From Caldicellulosiruptor changbaiensis (GTDB lineage Bacteria > Bacillota > Thermoanaerobacteria > Caldicellulosiruptorales > Caldicellulosiruptoraceae), in NCBI RefSeq assembly GCF_003999255.1, contig NZ_CP034791.1, positions 2,768,501-2,832,500 on the forward strand: a stretch of DNA of 64,000 nt. Direction: 5' to 3'. This document shows positions 1-9,507 of the stretch, one piece after another. The position numbers were made by a program, and so were the translations under genes. Every line of letters starts with the position of its first letter. Within the stretch, counting starts at the first letter, position 1. The notes under the pieces are model-generated. The model saw only the letters and a list, made by a program, of their open reading frames with translations. It had not been told where the DNA came from and did no database searches.

Positions 1-888
1 TATCAAAACACCTGCTAAAACACCAGGCACTGTTCCAATTCCACCTGTTGTTGAAACGCCACCAACAACGCAGGCTGCAATAGCGTCAAGCTCGTACATG
101 TTACCATAGTTGTTTGTTGCACCGCCAGTTCTTGCAGCCTCTAAAACACCTGCTAAGCCATATAAAAGTCCTGCAAATGCATAGACAAATATCAATACCT
201 TTGCAACATTTATACCAGAAACCCTTGCAGCATTGACATTACCACCGACTGCATAGATACTCTTTCCTATGCTTGTCTTGTTAAGTATCACCCATACAAC
301 TATTGCAACAACCAAAGCTATTATCAAAATATATGGTATTGAATACTCACCAGAAATTCCAATATAGCCTGTACCTAAGTTTGTAAAGTCAGACCTTAAA
401 CCACCGATTGGCTGTGAGTTGTTTGGCGGAAGGTTAAAATACAGTGAGTTTGCGCCATAGATGATTACCATTGAACCCAAAGTCGCAATAAACGGTGGTA
501 AGCTCAAACGCGAAATTACTATACCATTTAAAAGCCCAAACAATAAAGTAATTACAATTGCAATTAGTATAGGAACTATCAGTGGTAGCTGTGGAAGGTC
601 GGGAAAGAACCTTCTTGCATAGTCAGCAGTTTGAAGCATTGACGCAGATACAACAGCAGCTAAACCAACAGCTCTTCCTGCTGACAAATCAACACCGCCA
701 GTGATTAACACTAAGCTCATACCAAGTGCAATTATTGCCCTTGTTGATGACTGAAGCAATATGTCTCTAAAACATCTCCAAGATAAAAAGTCAGGGCTTA
801 TAAAGGCAATCACAATTATGAGGGCAAGTAGAATAAAGTAGATTGCATTTTGTGATACTATTTGTCTTATTCTCTTTGCCGATGTCAT
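1..888 (-). CDS. mglC: Sugar ABC transporter permease, MglC/RbsC type (3' end outside window)
   Basis: Inner-membrane permease of a CUT2-type importer, which moves a monosaccharide such as galactose or glucose with the ATPase and binding protein encoded next to it. The reading frame is open from the ATG at 886-888 to the window edge, so the C-terminus is missing. The N-terminus is a short basic tail and then a hydrophobic segment. The family signature ALGMSLVLITGGVDLSAGR follows, then several further membrane spans. A strong GAGGAGGT Shine-Dalgarno lies just upstream of the ATG, and the gap to mglA is only 27 nt, so it is the distal gene of the mglBAC operon. The sugar is inferred from the neighbouring binding protein; the permease alone would also fit ribose or xylose systems. 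Confidence 0.9.
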   Translation of the reverse strand, partial: MTSAKRIRQIVSQNAIYFILLALIIVIAFISPDFLSWRCFRDILLQSSTRAIIALGMSLVLITGGVDLSAGRAVGLAAVVSASMLQTADYARRFFPDLPQLPLIVPILIAIVITLLFGLLNGIVISRLSLPPFIATLGSMVIIYGANSLYFNLPPNNSQPIGGLRSDFTNLGTGYIGISGEYSIPYILIIALVVAIVVWVILNKTSIGKSIYAVGGNVNAARVSGINVAKVLIFVYAFAGLLYGLAGVLEAARTGGATNNYGNMYELDAIAACVVGGVSTTGGIGTVPGVLAGVLI

Positions 889-915
889 TTTGAAGTTGAC
901 CTCCTCAAAAATAAT

Positions 916-2433
916 TTAAGCTGAGAATCTTGTTGCAAGTCGCATGATTTCTTCTTCTGTTGCATCTTTTCGCTCCAAGATACCAGAAACTCTACCTTCA
1001 CACATGACAAGGATTCTGTCAGACATTCCTAAAAGTTCTGGCATCTCAGAAGAAATCATGATAATGCTTTTTCCTTCTGTTGCAAGTTGATTTATGAGAT
1101 TGTAAATTTCATACTTTGCACCAACGTCAATTCCCCTTGTTGGCTCATCTAAAAGAAGAATTTCTGGTTCTGTCAAAAGCCAGCGTGCAATTAATACTTT
1201 TTGTTGGTTTCCACCAGAGAGATTCTTTATCTGTGTTTTATATGAAGGTGTTTTTATTTTCAAAACCTTAATAAAGTTTTCGGTGTCCATCACTCTTCTC
1301 TTGTCATTCAAAAGTCTAAAATCATTTAGATATTTCCTGAGACTTGCCAATGTTGTATTTTCTAAGATGTTAAGTTCTGGAACAATTCCTGTGAGCTTTC
1401 TATCTTCTGTTAAAAGTGCAATCTTGTTTTTGATTGCATCCTGGGGGCTTTTTATAACAACTTCCTTTCCTTTTATGTATATCTTCCCTTCTTTAATGCT
1501 TCTTAGCCCAAATATAGCTTCAATCAGCTCTGTTCTCTGAGACCCAACAAGTCCGCCAATCCCTAAAATTTCGCCTTTTCTCAGTTCAAATGAAACATTC
1601 TTAAACGACTTTGGATGAACAGATGTCAAATTTTCAACCCTCAAAATAACCTCTGAGGGCTTGTTTGTCTTTTGTGGGAACCTGTCTGACATCTGGCGTC
1701 CAACCATGTTTGCAATCATCATATCAGGTGTGAGCTCTGATATATTCCACGAACCAACCACTTTACCATCTCGCATGATTGTCACTTCATCTGCTATCTC
1801 AAATATCTCTTCAAGCTTGTGAGAGATATATATGATTGAAACACCTTTTGATTTTAGGTCTTTTATTATCCTAAAAAGATGCTCAACCTCGTTTTCTGTC
1901 AAGGAAGATGTTGGCTCATCCATGACAATAACTTTTGAGTTGTAAGATACAGCCTTTGCAATCTCAATAAGCTGAATTTTAGAAACAGAAAGCTGGCCCA
2001 CAATTGCCTTTGGGTCAACATCTATCTCAAGTCTTTGCAAAAGTGCTTTTGTGTCTTCGTACATCTTCTTGTGGTCAACAAACCTAAAAGGTCCTGCATT
2101 TATGTGAGGAAATCTGCCAAGCCAGATGTTCTCCATCACATTTCGCTGAGGAACTGGCTGAAGTTCTTGGTGGATCATTGAAATCCCAAGCTTTATAGCG
2201 TCAATCGGACTTTGAATGTGAACATGCTGATCATCTAATATGATCTCACCACTGTCAGGCTTGTAAATTCCAAATAGGCACTTCATCAATGTGGACTTCC
2301 CCGCACCATTTTCGCCCAAAAGCGCATGAACAGTCCCTTTTTTTATCTTTACTGTAACATTGTCAAGTGCTTTAACACCTGGAAATTCCTTTGTAATGCC
2401 ATTCATCTCTAAGATATACTCTGTCTTTGCCAT
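916..2433 (-). CDS. mglA: Sugar ABC transporter ATP-binding protein, MglA type
   Basis: Cytoplasmic ATPase of the CUT2 importer, about 505 residues with two fused ABC domains, the usual architecture. Domain 1 has Walker A GENGAGKST and the signature and Walker B LSVSKIQ...VIVMDEP. Domain 2 has a degenerate P-loop region (GIGGLVGSQRTELIEAIFG), as is typical of MglA/RbsA, then LSGGNQQKV and a LLLDEPTRGIDVGAK Walker B. The frame could extend to a GTG at 2490, but the ATG at 2433 is preferred. An AAGAGGTG Shine-Dalgarno lies 8-9 nt before it, and the protein then begins MAKTEYILEM as in relatives. It sits between mglB and mglC on the same strand. Confidence 0.95.
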   Translation of the reverse strand: MAKTEYILEMNGITKEFPGVKALDNVTVKIKKGTVHALLGENGAGKSTLMKCLFGIYKPDSGEIILDDQHVHIQSPIDAIKLGISMIHQELQPVPQRNVMENIWLGRFPHINAGPFRFVDHKKMYEDTKALLQRLEIDVDPKAIVGQLSVSKIQLIEIAKAVSYNSKVIVMDEPTSSLTENEVEHLFRIIKDLKSKGVSIIYISHKLEEIFEIADEVTIMRDGKVVGSWNISELTPDMMIANMVGRQMSDRFPQKTNKPSEVILRVENLTSVHPKSFKNVSFELRKGEILGIGGLVGSQRTELIEAIFGLRSIKEGKIYIKGKEVVIKSPQDAIKNKIALLTEDRKLTGIVPELNILENTTLASLRKYLNDFRLLNDKRRVMDTENFIKVLKIKTPSYKTQIKNLSGGNQQKVLIARWLLTEPEILLLDEPTRGIDVGAKYEIYNLINQLATEGKSIIMISSEMPELLGMSDRILVMCEGRVSGILERKDATEEEIMRLATRFSA

Positions 2434-2545
2434 AGCAATTGCACCTCTTGAAAGATTTTTCCACAAAAAGCAATTCAAAATTACCGCCACCTTGCCATCT
2501 TCTAAATAGGCCCTTTGACAAGGTGGCGGCTTTAGTTTCTATGCT

Positions 2546-3625
2546 TTACTGTTCATTTACGTATTTTTTCATCTCTTCTAAGTTATCTTTTGTAACCTTC
2601 TGATATGGTACCCAGATGTACTTTCCATCTGTGATGTCAAACCCAACATTTTCTTTTGTTGGTTTTTCACCTTTTGCAAGTACATATGCCAAGTTAAATG
2701 TAGCTTTGCCTTGCGCCTTTGCGTCATTCAAAACTGTACCCAAGAGTGTACCTTCTTCAAGTGCCTGAAGTCCTGGAGTTGTTGCGTCAACACCAACAAC
2801 AGGAATATACTTTCCATTCTTGAAATACCCTGCTGCTTTGAGAGCTTCAATCGCACCAAGTGCCATGTCGTCATTGTTGCAGAAGACTGCTTCAATCTTG
2901 TCACCAAATGATGCTAAAAACGCCTGCATCTTTTCCTGCCCTTTTACCCTGTCCCACATAGCAGTGTCTTGAGCGAGGCATTTTACCTTGATTCCAGCTG
3001 CTTCAACTGCCTTGATTGAATACTCTGTCCTCAAGATTGCATCCTGATGACCAGGCTCACCGGTAATCATAACATATTCCATAATGCCATTATGGTTTTT
3101 GTCAGCTTCTGGATGAGACTTCCAATATTCCGCCATAATCTCACCCTGAAGTGTACCAGACTGTTCTGCCTTTGCACCTACGTAATATACTTTGTCCCAT
3201 TTTTTCATATCCTCTGGAAGCGGCTCTCTGTTGAAGAACACAACTGGAATATTTGCTTGCTTTGCCTTGTCAATTAAAACACCTGCTGCTGTTCTGTCAA
3301 CAGGATTGATTGCTAAAGCATCAACCTTTTTTGTAATAAATAGGTCAATCTTGTCATTTTGAGTTGACTGAGAGTTTTGGCTGTCAACAAAGTCAAGCTT
3401 TGCTTTGCCCTGTCCCTCTTTTGCTATTGCATTTCTGACACCTGTCATGAATGTGTCGTCAAACTTGTAGATCGCAACACCAATATAGGGCTTTTTCTCT
3501 TCTGATGTTGTACCAGATGAGCTTTCACCGCTGCTGCTACTCTTTTTCCCACATCCAGTTAAAACAAGAGAAATTGCTAATACCAAAGATACTACAGCTA
3601 TCCAGAATTTCTTTTTGTTAAACAT
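2546..3625 (-). CDS. mglB: Galactose/glucose-binding lipoprotein, MglB type
   Basis: Extracellular solute-binding protein delivering sugar to MglA/MglC. The N-terminus is a lipoprotein signal: basic MFNKKKFW, a hydrophobic core and lipobox LTGC, followed by a Ser-rich linker. The mature part is a periplasmic-binding-protein type I fold. The stretch DKNHNGIMEYV matches the calcium-binding loop of galactose/glucose-binding proteins, followed by the conserved ITGEPGHQDA region and a C-terminal VVGVDAT hinge. Length (359 residues) is normal. It is the first gene of the mglBAC operon. Its divergent neighbour at 3860 starts a sugar-sensing two-component cassette, so it is probably induced by sugar through that system (inference). 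Galactose and glucose cannot be told apart here. Confidence 0.92.
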   Translation of the reverse strand: MFNKKKFWIAVVSLVLAISLVLTGCGKKSSSSGESSSGTTSEEKKPYIGVAIYKFDDTFMTGVRNAIAKEGQGKAKLDFVDSQNSQSTQNDKIDLFITKKVDALAINPVDRTAAGVLIDKAKQANIPVVFFNREPLPEDMKKWDKVYYVGAKAEQSGTLQGEIMAEYWKSHPEADKNHNGIMEYVMITGEPGHQDAILRTEYSIKAVEAAGIKVKCLAQDTAMWDRVKGQEKMQAFLASFGDKIEAVFCNNDDMALGAIEALKAAGYFKNGKYIPVVGVDATTPGLQALEEGTLLGTVLNDAKAQGKATFNLAYVLAKGEKPTKENVGFDITDGKYIWVPYQKVTKDNLEEMKKYVNEQ

Positions 3626-3859
3626 TTACCAAAACCTCCCTATAATATTTAATTTTGATTATGAGATTTTGATTTCACCAATAAATTTAAACTAAAATCT
3701 ATAATATTTCACTGTGCTTTTTTGTTCATTTTTTATTCATATGTACAAATAATTTCTAAGCTGTACTGCAATTTTTTGTGCTCAATTTTTTACTATTTAT
3801 TGTTGTTTAATTCTTAAAACATAGATGATAAAATAGTTTGTAAAGGAGAGTGTAAAAAA

Positions 3860-4825
3860 ATGACCTTTGCAAAAAAGTCCATATTCAGATACTTGCTTTT
3901 GACAGCTGCAGCTGCGCTTGCTTTGATTTTGTTGTGGCTTTCTATAAGTGATATTTTGCTTCTTAAGAGAATCAGCAATATAAATAATTTTTCACAGAAT
4001 AATTATACAAGTTGTGCAGTTATACTGCCTAAAAATGAAATGTATTGGAAAGAATTTTTAGAGGAATTTGACCAATTCGCTCAATCACAGAAGGTGCTAA
4101 CAGAGACCATCTTCTATGCAACAGAATCTGAGGAAGCGTTTGGACTAAAGCTTGCTCTTTTTTCTAAGTTTGACTTTGTAATTATCTGTGACCTTTTTAA
4201 CTCACCTGAAATCAAGAGACTTATAGATGATCTTCAAAATCAAGGGATAAAAATAATTTCTATTTTAAATAGAAATCTAAAAGATTATTTTGACATTACA
4301 ATTGGATTTGACTATCTTCAAAAAGGAAAGATTGTTGCTCAGAATATAAAAAAGCTTGCTGAACAAAAGGGAATTTATGACGTAAGAATTGCGCTTATAA
4401 CAAACACAATAAACCAGAAAGTTGCAGACAATTTTGAAGCAGAAGGAATAAAAAGTTACCTAAAGCAATATGGAGTCCAGTTTTCAATAGATTCATTTGT
4501 GATAGAATACGGGAATGCAAAATCTGAAAAGCTTCTTCACAGAATAATAACAAACCCCAAATACAACTGCTATTACACAACAGAAGAACTTGAAACCTTT
4601 GCTTTTATAGACAGTCTTGTTAAAAACCCAAAAGACACAAGCTTTCTCTTTATTGGCACAGGCGATGATTCAAGACTTCTAAGATACAGAGATGAAGGGC
4701 TTATAGATTGCCTTATCATGCCAAACTATGATGAGCTTGCGATAAGGTCTGTTTTGACAATAAAGGATTTCGAAAAGATTCATTTTAAAAAGCAGTTTAT
4801 ACCAACTTCAATAATAGTTAAATAG
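3860..4825 (+). CDS. Membrane-anchored periplasmic-binding-like sugar sensor protein
   Basis: 321 residues: an uncleaved-looking N-terminal membrane anchor (about residues 9-30) followed by a divergent type I periplasmic-binding fold. There is no lipobox, so it is probably tethered rather than released. An AAAGGAGAG Shine-Dalgarno precedes the ATG. Its stop is 16 nt before the preferred start of the histidine kinase gene, so the two are almost certainly co-transcribed. Known parallel: clostridial XylFII, a tethered binding protein that complexes with a LytS-type kinase to report sugar. Inference: this protein is the ligand-sensing subunit for the kinase at 4842, and the regulated target is the divergent mglBAC operon. 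The ligand is unknown. Confidence 0.75.
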   Translation: MTFAKKSIFRYLLLTAAAALALILLWLSISDILLLKRISNINNFSQNNYTSCAVILPKNEMYWKEFLEEFDQFAQSQKVLTETIFYATESEEAFGLKLALFSKFDFVIICDLFNSPEIKRLIDDLQNQGIKIISILNRNLKDYFDITIGFDYLQKGKIVAQNIKKLAEQKGIYDVRIALITNTINQKVADNFEAEGIKSYLKQYGVQFSIDSFVIEYGNAKSEKLLHRIITNPKYNCYYTTEELETFAFIDSLVKNPKDTSFLFIGTGDDSRLLRYRDEGLIDCLIMPNYDELAIRSVLTIKDFEKIHFKKQFIPTSIIVK

Positions 4826-4841
4826 GCTGGTGAGTAAAACT

Positions 4842-6296
4842 ATGCTTTTTTCACCATTTAAAACTTATAGAGCAAAGCTAATGTTTTTTATTGTAACGTT
4901 TATCCTCACAACAGTGGCTATAAACCTTCTTATTCAGCTGAACGTAAATTTTCTTCATAACTACTTTGATAAAACATACCATAACATTGAGAGTATAAAT
5001 ACAATTACAACCAACTTCAATACAATTAGCAAAAGCATACAAACCTACGTAATCTCTGGTGATTCAGATTCAATATTAAATGTATATGATAGTCTAAACT
5101 CAATCGCCCATGAACTAAACCAAATAACATGCCAGAACGAAGATGAGGTTGTATTCAAAAGAAGTATTGCCAATATCTATACAACAATAAGTAGCAACAT
5201 TGACATGGTAATACTTTTTAAAAAGCAAGGAAAGGACTATACACAAAAGCTCTCTGATACTATTGAAAGCTTAGAGTACGCAAATTATTTTTTGCAAAAG
5301 CTCACACAAAGCAAGATAAACTACAGTGTTGAGTACTACAATAGCCTAAAAGACTCTATAAGAAAGATTACAAACACAAACTATGTTGTTATAATTTTGT
5401 GGTTTATATCCTCAATCTTTATAAGCCTTGTGTTCACAAAAGAGCTGACAGATCCAATCTCAAGGCTTGCCAAATTCTCAAACAGGGTTGCAAATGGTGA
5501 GCTAAACTTTACCATACCTAAGGTTGAACCAACTGATGAGCTTGGAATCTTGAACAACTCATTTTCTGACATGCTTGAAAATATAAAAGATATGCTAAAA
5601 AAGCTTGAAGACAAGGCTGAGCTTGAAAAAGAGCTTGCACAAAAAGAAATTGAAACAGTAAGATACCAGCAAGCCCTGCAAGAAGCAGAATTAAAAACTC
5701 TTCAGGCTCAGATAAACCCTCATTTTTTGTTCAACACATTAAATACCATTACTCAAATTGCCATGTTTGAAAACGCTCAAAAGACATATGATATGCTAAT
5801 TAAAACTTCAAACTACCTAAGATACTGTGTGCAGAATATAAATAAGCTTGTGACAATTGGTGATGAGATTGAAAATGTAAAAAACTATCTTTTTATTCAC
5901 AATATAAGATTTGGAAACAAAATAAGCTTAGAAGTGGATGTTGAAAAAGATGTGGAAAGTGCAAAGATTCCAAGCATGATATTCCAGCCAATTGTTGAAA
6001 ATTCTATTGTCCATGGGTTTGCTAAAAAAAGTGAAGGTTTGATTAAGATTGTTGCAAAGAAGGAAAATCAAAGCTATATAAAGATTCACATAATAGACAA
6101 TGGAAGCGGGATTGAACCATATGTTTTAGAAGAGCTTACCAAAAAGTCTTATGTATCCAAGACATCAACAGGCATTGGACTTGAAAATATCACAAAAAGG
6201 CTTGAATTTTTCTTTGCTATTAAAAACCCCATAAGTATTGACTCTCAGCTAAATATTGGAACTACTGTAACAATTCTCATTCCTTATGTAAAATAG
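4842..6296 (+). CDS. Sensor histidine kinase, LytS/YesM type
   Basis: Membrane kinase with two transmembrane helices (about residues 10-30 and 180-200 of the longest frame) flanking a mostly helical extracellular part of about 150 residues with no Cache-like features. A HAMP domain follows (DPISRLAKFSNRVANG), then a coiled coil. The His_kinase domain has INPHFLFNTLNT as its phospho-acceptor box. The C-terminal ATPase has an N-box ENSIVHGF and a G-box DNGSGIEP. The frame opens at GTG 4830, but the ATG at 4842 has GGTGAG at good spacing and is preferred. The small helical sensor region suits signalling through the tethered binding protein encoded upstream rather than direct ligand binding. The response regulator follows after 38 nt. 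Confidence 0.9.
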   Translation: MLFSPFKTYRAKLMFFIVTFILTTVAINLLIQLNVNFLHNYFDKTYHNIESINTITTNFNTISKSIQTYVISGDSDSILNVYDSLNSIAHELNQITCQNEDEVVFKRSIANIYTTISSNIDMVILFKKQGKDYTQKLSDTIESLEYANYFLQKLTQSKINYSVEYYNSLKDSIRKITNTNYVVIILWFISSIFISLVFTKELTDPISRLAKFSNRVANGELNFTIPKVEPTDELGILNNSFSDMLENIKDMLKKLEDKAELEKELAQKEIETVRYQQALQEAELKTLQAQINPHFLFNTLNTITQIAMFENAQKTYDMLIKTSNYLRYCVQNINKLVTIGDEIENVKNYLFIHNIRFGNKISLEVDVEKDVESAKIPSMIFQPIVENSIVHGFAKKSEGLIKIVAKKENQSYIKIHIIDNGSGIEPYVLEELTKKSYVSKTSTGIGLENITKRLEFFFAIKNPISIDSQLNIGTTVTILIPYVK

Positions 6297-6334
6297 CTTA
6301 ACAGTAATTAAAATGAAAGGGCGATGATTTTGAT

Positions 6335-7864
6335 ATGATGAAGATCTTAATATGTGATGATGAGGCGATTGTTATTGAGTCGATCAAATATATATTGCAA
6401 AAGAATTTTTCAAACATTGAGATAGAGACAGCATCAAGTGGAGATGAAGCTTTGCAAAAGCTAATACTTCAGAGCTTTCACCTTGTCTTTATAGACATTC
6501 AAATGCCTGATATGAGTGGCATTGAGGTAATGGAGGAATATAGAAAGATAAAAAAAGAATTTTTGCCACTTTTTGTGATAATATCTGCACATGACAGATT
6601 TGAATATGCAAGAAAATCTGTTGAACTCGGAGCATATTCTTATATTCTAAAACCTTATTCAATTGCTGATATTGTGGATGTGACAAGAAAAGCATTTGAT
6701 GAAATAGACAAGATTCTTTCAAAGCAGTTAGAAGAGATAGAGAGAAAAAAGAAGATAAAAGCTATGCAAAGCATAATTGAAAACGGGTTTGCTTTTTTGC
6801 TGCTCAATGGCAAGCTTTTTTCGGATTTCAGTATAAAACAGCTTGAACAAATCCTCGATGTTCAAAGTCTTAAAAGTGGATTTGTTGCAATTGTTAAAAT
6901 ATCCCAACAGAATGCGATAAACAGTATTGATTTGTTGAATGATATAAAAAACGAACTAAAATCAGCATTTTCACACAGATGCGTTATCTCGTTTTTATCT
7001 GCAAACTCTCTCCTATGCATTTTTACCTCAGAAGACCCAGACTATAAAAATGCTCTAAAAGACAGAATACTCAAAATTGCTAAGGCTAAGGTAGATAGCG
7101 ATATAGAAGTTGGAATTAGCAGTCTTTCCAACCTATATGAAGACTTTGAAGACGCATTTTATGAAAGCTACAGCAATCTAATCAGCGAAAGTAATAATGA
7201 GATAACAGACCTTTATTTAGACTTAGAGCTTCTTGAAAAGAAAATCTTGAATGTACTTTTAAAAACTTCAGGTTTTTCTCAGGTTCAAGACCAGATTTCC
7301 GAGCTTATTAAAAAATATATTGAGGCTTATGGCTCAAATCAAGCAAAATACAAAGTCATTTTGTTTGTAATCCAGCTCTTGATTGAGGCCAATATCAAGG
7401 AAAACCCAAAGCTCATGTTAGCAGTCGAGAGGTTTATAAAAGAGATAACCGCACAAGATGCACAAAAAGATATTGTCCAAAAATCTCTTGATGTCATTGC
7501 CGCAATTGTAAGTGAAACTTCTTTGCAAAAAAGGTCGCTTAGCTCTAACAGCATAATCTCCCAGGCAGTTGAGTATATAAATAAGAATTTTACCAAAAAT
7601 ATCTCCTTAGAGGAGATGAGCAAATTTTTAAATGTGAGCCCATATTATTTTAGCAAGATATTTAAAAAGTCGATGGGAATAAACTTTAAAGAATATCTCA
7701 TAAAGCTAAAAATTGAGCATGCTCAAAAGCTTCTTAAAGAGACAAATATGCCAATAAAAGAGATAGCATATGAGGTAGGATTTGATGACCCAAACTATTT
7801 TATAAAAGCGTTTAAAAAGTACACAGGCACAACTCCTGCAACTTTGAGATCTTCCCAAAAATAA
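6335..7864 (+). CDS. Response regulator, YesN type (receiver + AraC HTH)
   Basis: 509-residue DNA-binding regulator partnered with the upstream kinase. The receiver domain occupies about residues 1-120, with acidic pocket DD at 8-9, phospho-acceptor Asp54 in FIDIQMP and the conserved lysine in YILKPYS. A middle region of about 270 residues shows no clear motif. The C-terminal 100 residues form a double AraC-type HTH, with MSKFLNVSPYYFSKIFKKSMG and a second helix-turn-helix ending DPNYFIKAFKKYTGTTP. There are two consecutive ATG codons at 6335 and 6338. Probable targets are the divergent mgl operon and its own cassette (inference from position). The gene is followed after 22 nt by a second sugar-binding sensor gene. 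Confidence 0.9.
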   Translation: MMKILICDDEAIVIESIKYILQKNFSNIEIETASSGDEALQKLILQSFHLVFIDIQMPDMSGIEVMEEYRKIKKEFLPLFVIISAHDRFEYARKSVELGAYSYILKPYSIADIVDVTRKAFDEIDKILSKQLEEIERKKKIKAMQSIIENGFAFLLLNGKLFSDFSIKQLEQILDVQSLKSGFVAIVKISQQNAINSIDLLNDIKNELKSAFSHRCVISFLSANSLLCIFTSEDPDYKNALKDRILKIAKAKVDSDIEVGISSLSNLYEDFEDAFYESYSNLISESNNEITDLYLDLELLEKKILNVLLKTSGFSQVQDQISELIKKYIEAYGSNQAKYKVILFVIQLLIEANIKENPKLMLAVERFIKEITAQDAQKDIVQKSLDVIAAIVSETSLQKRSLSSNSIISQAVEYINKNFTKNISLEEMSKFLNVSPYYFSKIFKKSMGINFKEYLIKLKIEHAQKLLKETNMPIKEIAYEVGFDDPNYFIKAFKKYTGTTPATLRSSQK

Positions 7865-7886
7865 ATAAAAGTGAGGCAAAAGAAAA

Positions 7887-8948
7887 ATGAAAATTCTTTC
7901 GAGAGACAAAAGGTTGATTTTTGTCATATTAATAGTTTTACTGATTGTAGTATCAATCGGGGTTATTTGGGTTTTAGCAAGGCATGTATATTCTTATAAA
8001 TCTAAAAAGCAGCAAAGACCGCCCATCAAAATTGGGTTTGCTATGAGTACTCTAAAAGAAGAGAGATGGTTTTTTGATAGAAAATATCTAATAGATGCTG
8101 CAAAGAAGAAGGGATTTGAAGTTGAGTGGACAAACGCAAACGAAAATGATTCAACTCAATTTCAGCAGGTAAAATACCTTCTCGCAAAAGGGATAGATGT
8201 GCTTATAATTGTACCAAGCAGCTTTGATGGAGCGAAAAAGGCAATTGAGCTTGCAAAACAAAAAAACATTCCTGTAATTTGTTATGACAGAATTGCTATG
8301 AATGCTGATATTGACGCATACGTGAGCTTTGACAACATAGAGGTAGGTAGAATAATGGCAAAACATCTTTTAAAAAAGGTACCTCAAGGAAATTACGTAT
8401 TCATTTTGGGAAATCCTAAGGACTACAACACTGCTTTGATTCGACAGGGGTATAAAAAGGTATTAGACCCTTACATCCAAAAAGGGAAAATCCACATCCT
8501 TCTTGAGGATTACTGCTATAAGTGGAAAAAAGAATATGCCTATGAGTACATTGCAAAGCTTCTTCAAGCTGGTAATAAAATTGATGGTATCTTGGCCGAA
8601 AATGACTCTCTTGCTGAGGGAGCTATTTCTGCACTTGCTGAGAAAAAATTAGCTGGCAAAGTTCCAGTTGTTGGGCAGGATGCAGAACTTCCTGCTTGTA
8701 AAAGGGTAGTCAGCGGTCTTCAGTCCATGACAGTTTACAAACCTGTCAAAAAGCTTGCTGATTTGACCGTAAAGATTGTGGAGCAGCTGGTCAAAAATGG
8801 TACTTTACTTTATACTAAAACCTATTTTAATAATGGCTATAAAATGGTCCCTGCTTATTATATTAAGCCAATTGAAGTTACTCGAGAAAATATAATTGCA
8901 ACTATTGTAAAAGATAAATATCATAGTTATGAGGAAATATTTAAATAA
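7887..8948 (+). CDS. Membrane-anchored XylF-like sugar-binding protein
   Basis: 353 residues with an N-terminal transmembrane segment (about 10-32) without lipobox, then a full periplasmic-binding type I domain resembling D-xylose-binding XylF. Matching features are GFAMSTLKEERWFFDR, VIVPSSFDG, IPVICYDR and a C-terminal VVGQDAELPACKRV block. No permease or ATPase genes follow. It lies 22 nt after the response-regulator gene, so a sensing role in the same signalling cassette is more likely than transport (inference). Having two different tethered binding proteins around one kinase/regulator pair is uncommon and could widen ligand range. A transport role with a distant ABC partner cannot be excluded. 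Confidence 0.78.
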   Translation: MKILSRDKRLIFVILIVLLIVVSIGVIWVLARHVYSYKSKKQQRPPIKIGFAMSTLKEERWFFDRKYLIDAAKKKGFEVEWTNANENDSTQFQQVKYLLAKGIDVLIIVPSSFDGAKKAIELAKQKNIPVICYDRIAMNADIDAYVSFDNIEVGRIMAKHLLKKVPQGNYVFILGNPKDYNTALIRQGYKKVLDPYIQKGKIHILLEDYCYKWKKEYAYEYIAKLLQAGNKIDGILAENDSLAEGAISALAEKKLAGKVPVVGQDAELPACKRVVSGLQSMTVYKPVKKLADLTVKIVEQLVKNGTLLYTKTYFNNGYKMVPAYYIKPIEVTRENIIATIVKDKYHSYEEIFK

Positions 8949-8985
8949 AATCTTTTTGCATTAACGTATATCGAGGGGATAGCAA

Positions 8986-9409
8986 ATGCATAAAAAACTT
9001 TTTATAGGAACATCTGGTTGGTCATACTCTCATTGGAAGGAAATTTTTTATCCTGCCACCCTGCCTTATGAAAAAAGATTGGAGTTTTACTCAAAACACT
9101 TTGCGACTTCCGAAGTGAACTCATCCTTTTACCACCTGCCACAGGAAAAAACTATAATAAACTGGTATGACTGTACTCCAGAAGGTTTTATATTCTCCAT
9201 TAAGGCTCCACGGTCCATAACACATTTAAAGAGGCTCTCTGCAGTAGATGAAGAATGGGAAAAGTTTAAAAATAGGATAGACCTGCTTAAAGAAAAACTT
9301 GGCCCTATCCTTTTACAATTTCCTCCAAGCTTTAAGAAAGACGAAGAAAATTTGCAAAAATTAATAAACTTTTTAAGAGGTGTTAATGATAAAATAAAAT
9401 CATCAGAAA
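8986..9409 (+). pseudogene. DUF72 (COG1801) protein gene, 5' part, cut by an IS21-family element
   Basis: The first about 141 codons of a DUF72 TIM-barrel-like protein of unknown activity. The family opening LFIGTSGWSYSHWKE is intact, and EVNSSFYHLP and ILLQFPPSF are also present. A GAGGGG Shine-Dalgarno precedes the ATG at 8986. The native frame continues to about 9408, and then insertion-sequence DNA adds a foreign tail ending at 9462. The missing C-terminal half resumes in a matching DUF72 sequence at 11857-12206. A truncated product could still be translated, but it lacks the second half of the barrel and is very unlikely to work. Confidence 0.88.
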
Positions 9410-9507
9410 TGACACTAAAAATTCCCCACCTGCCACTTAAAAAGAAGCCTTCTGTAGTGTAGAATGGAAAGTATGGAAAAACTACAGAAGGAGAAGATAA
9501 CAAGAAA

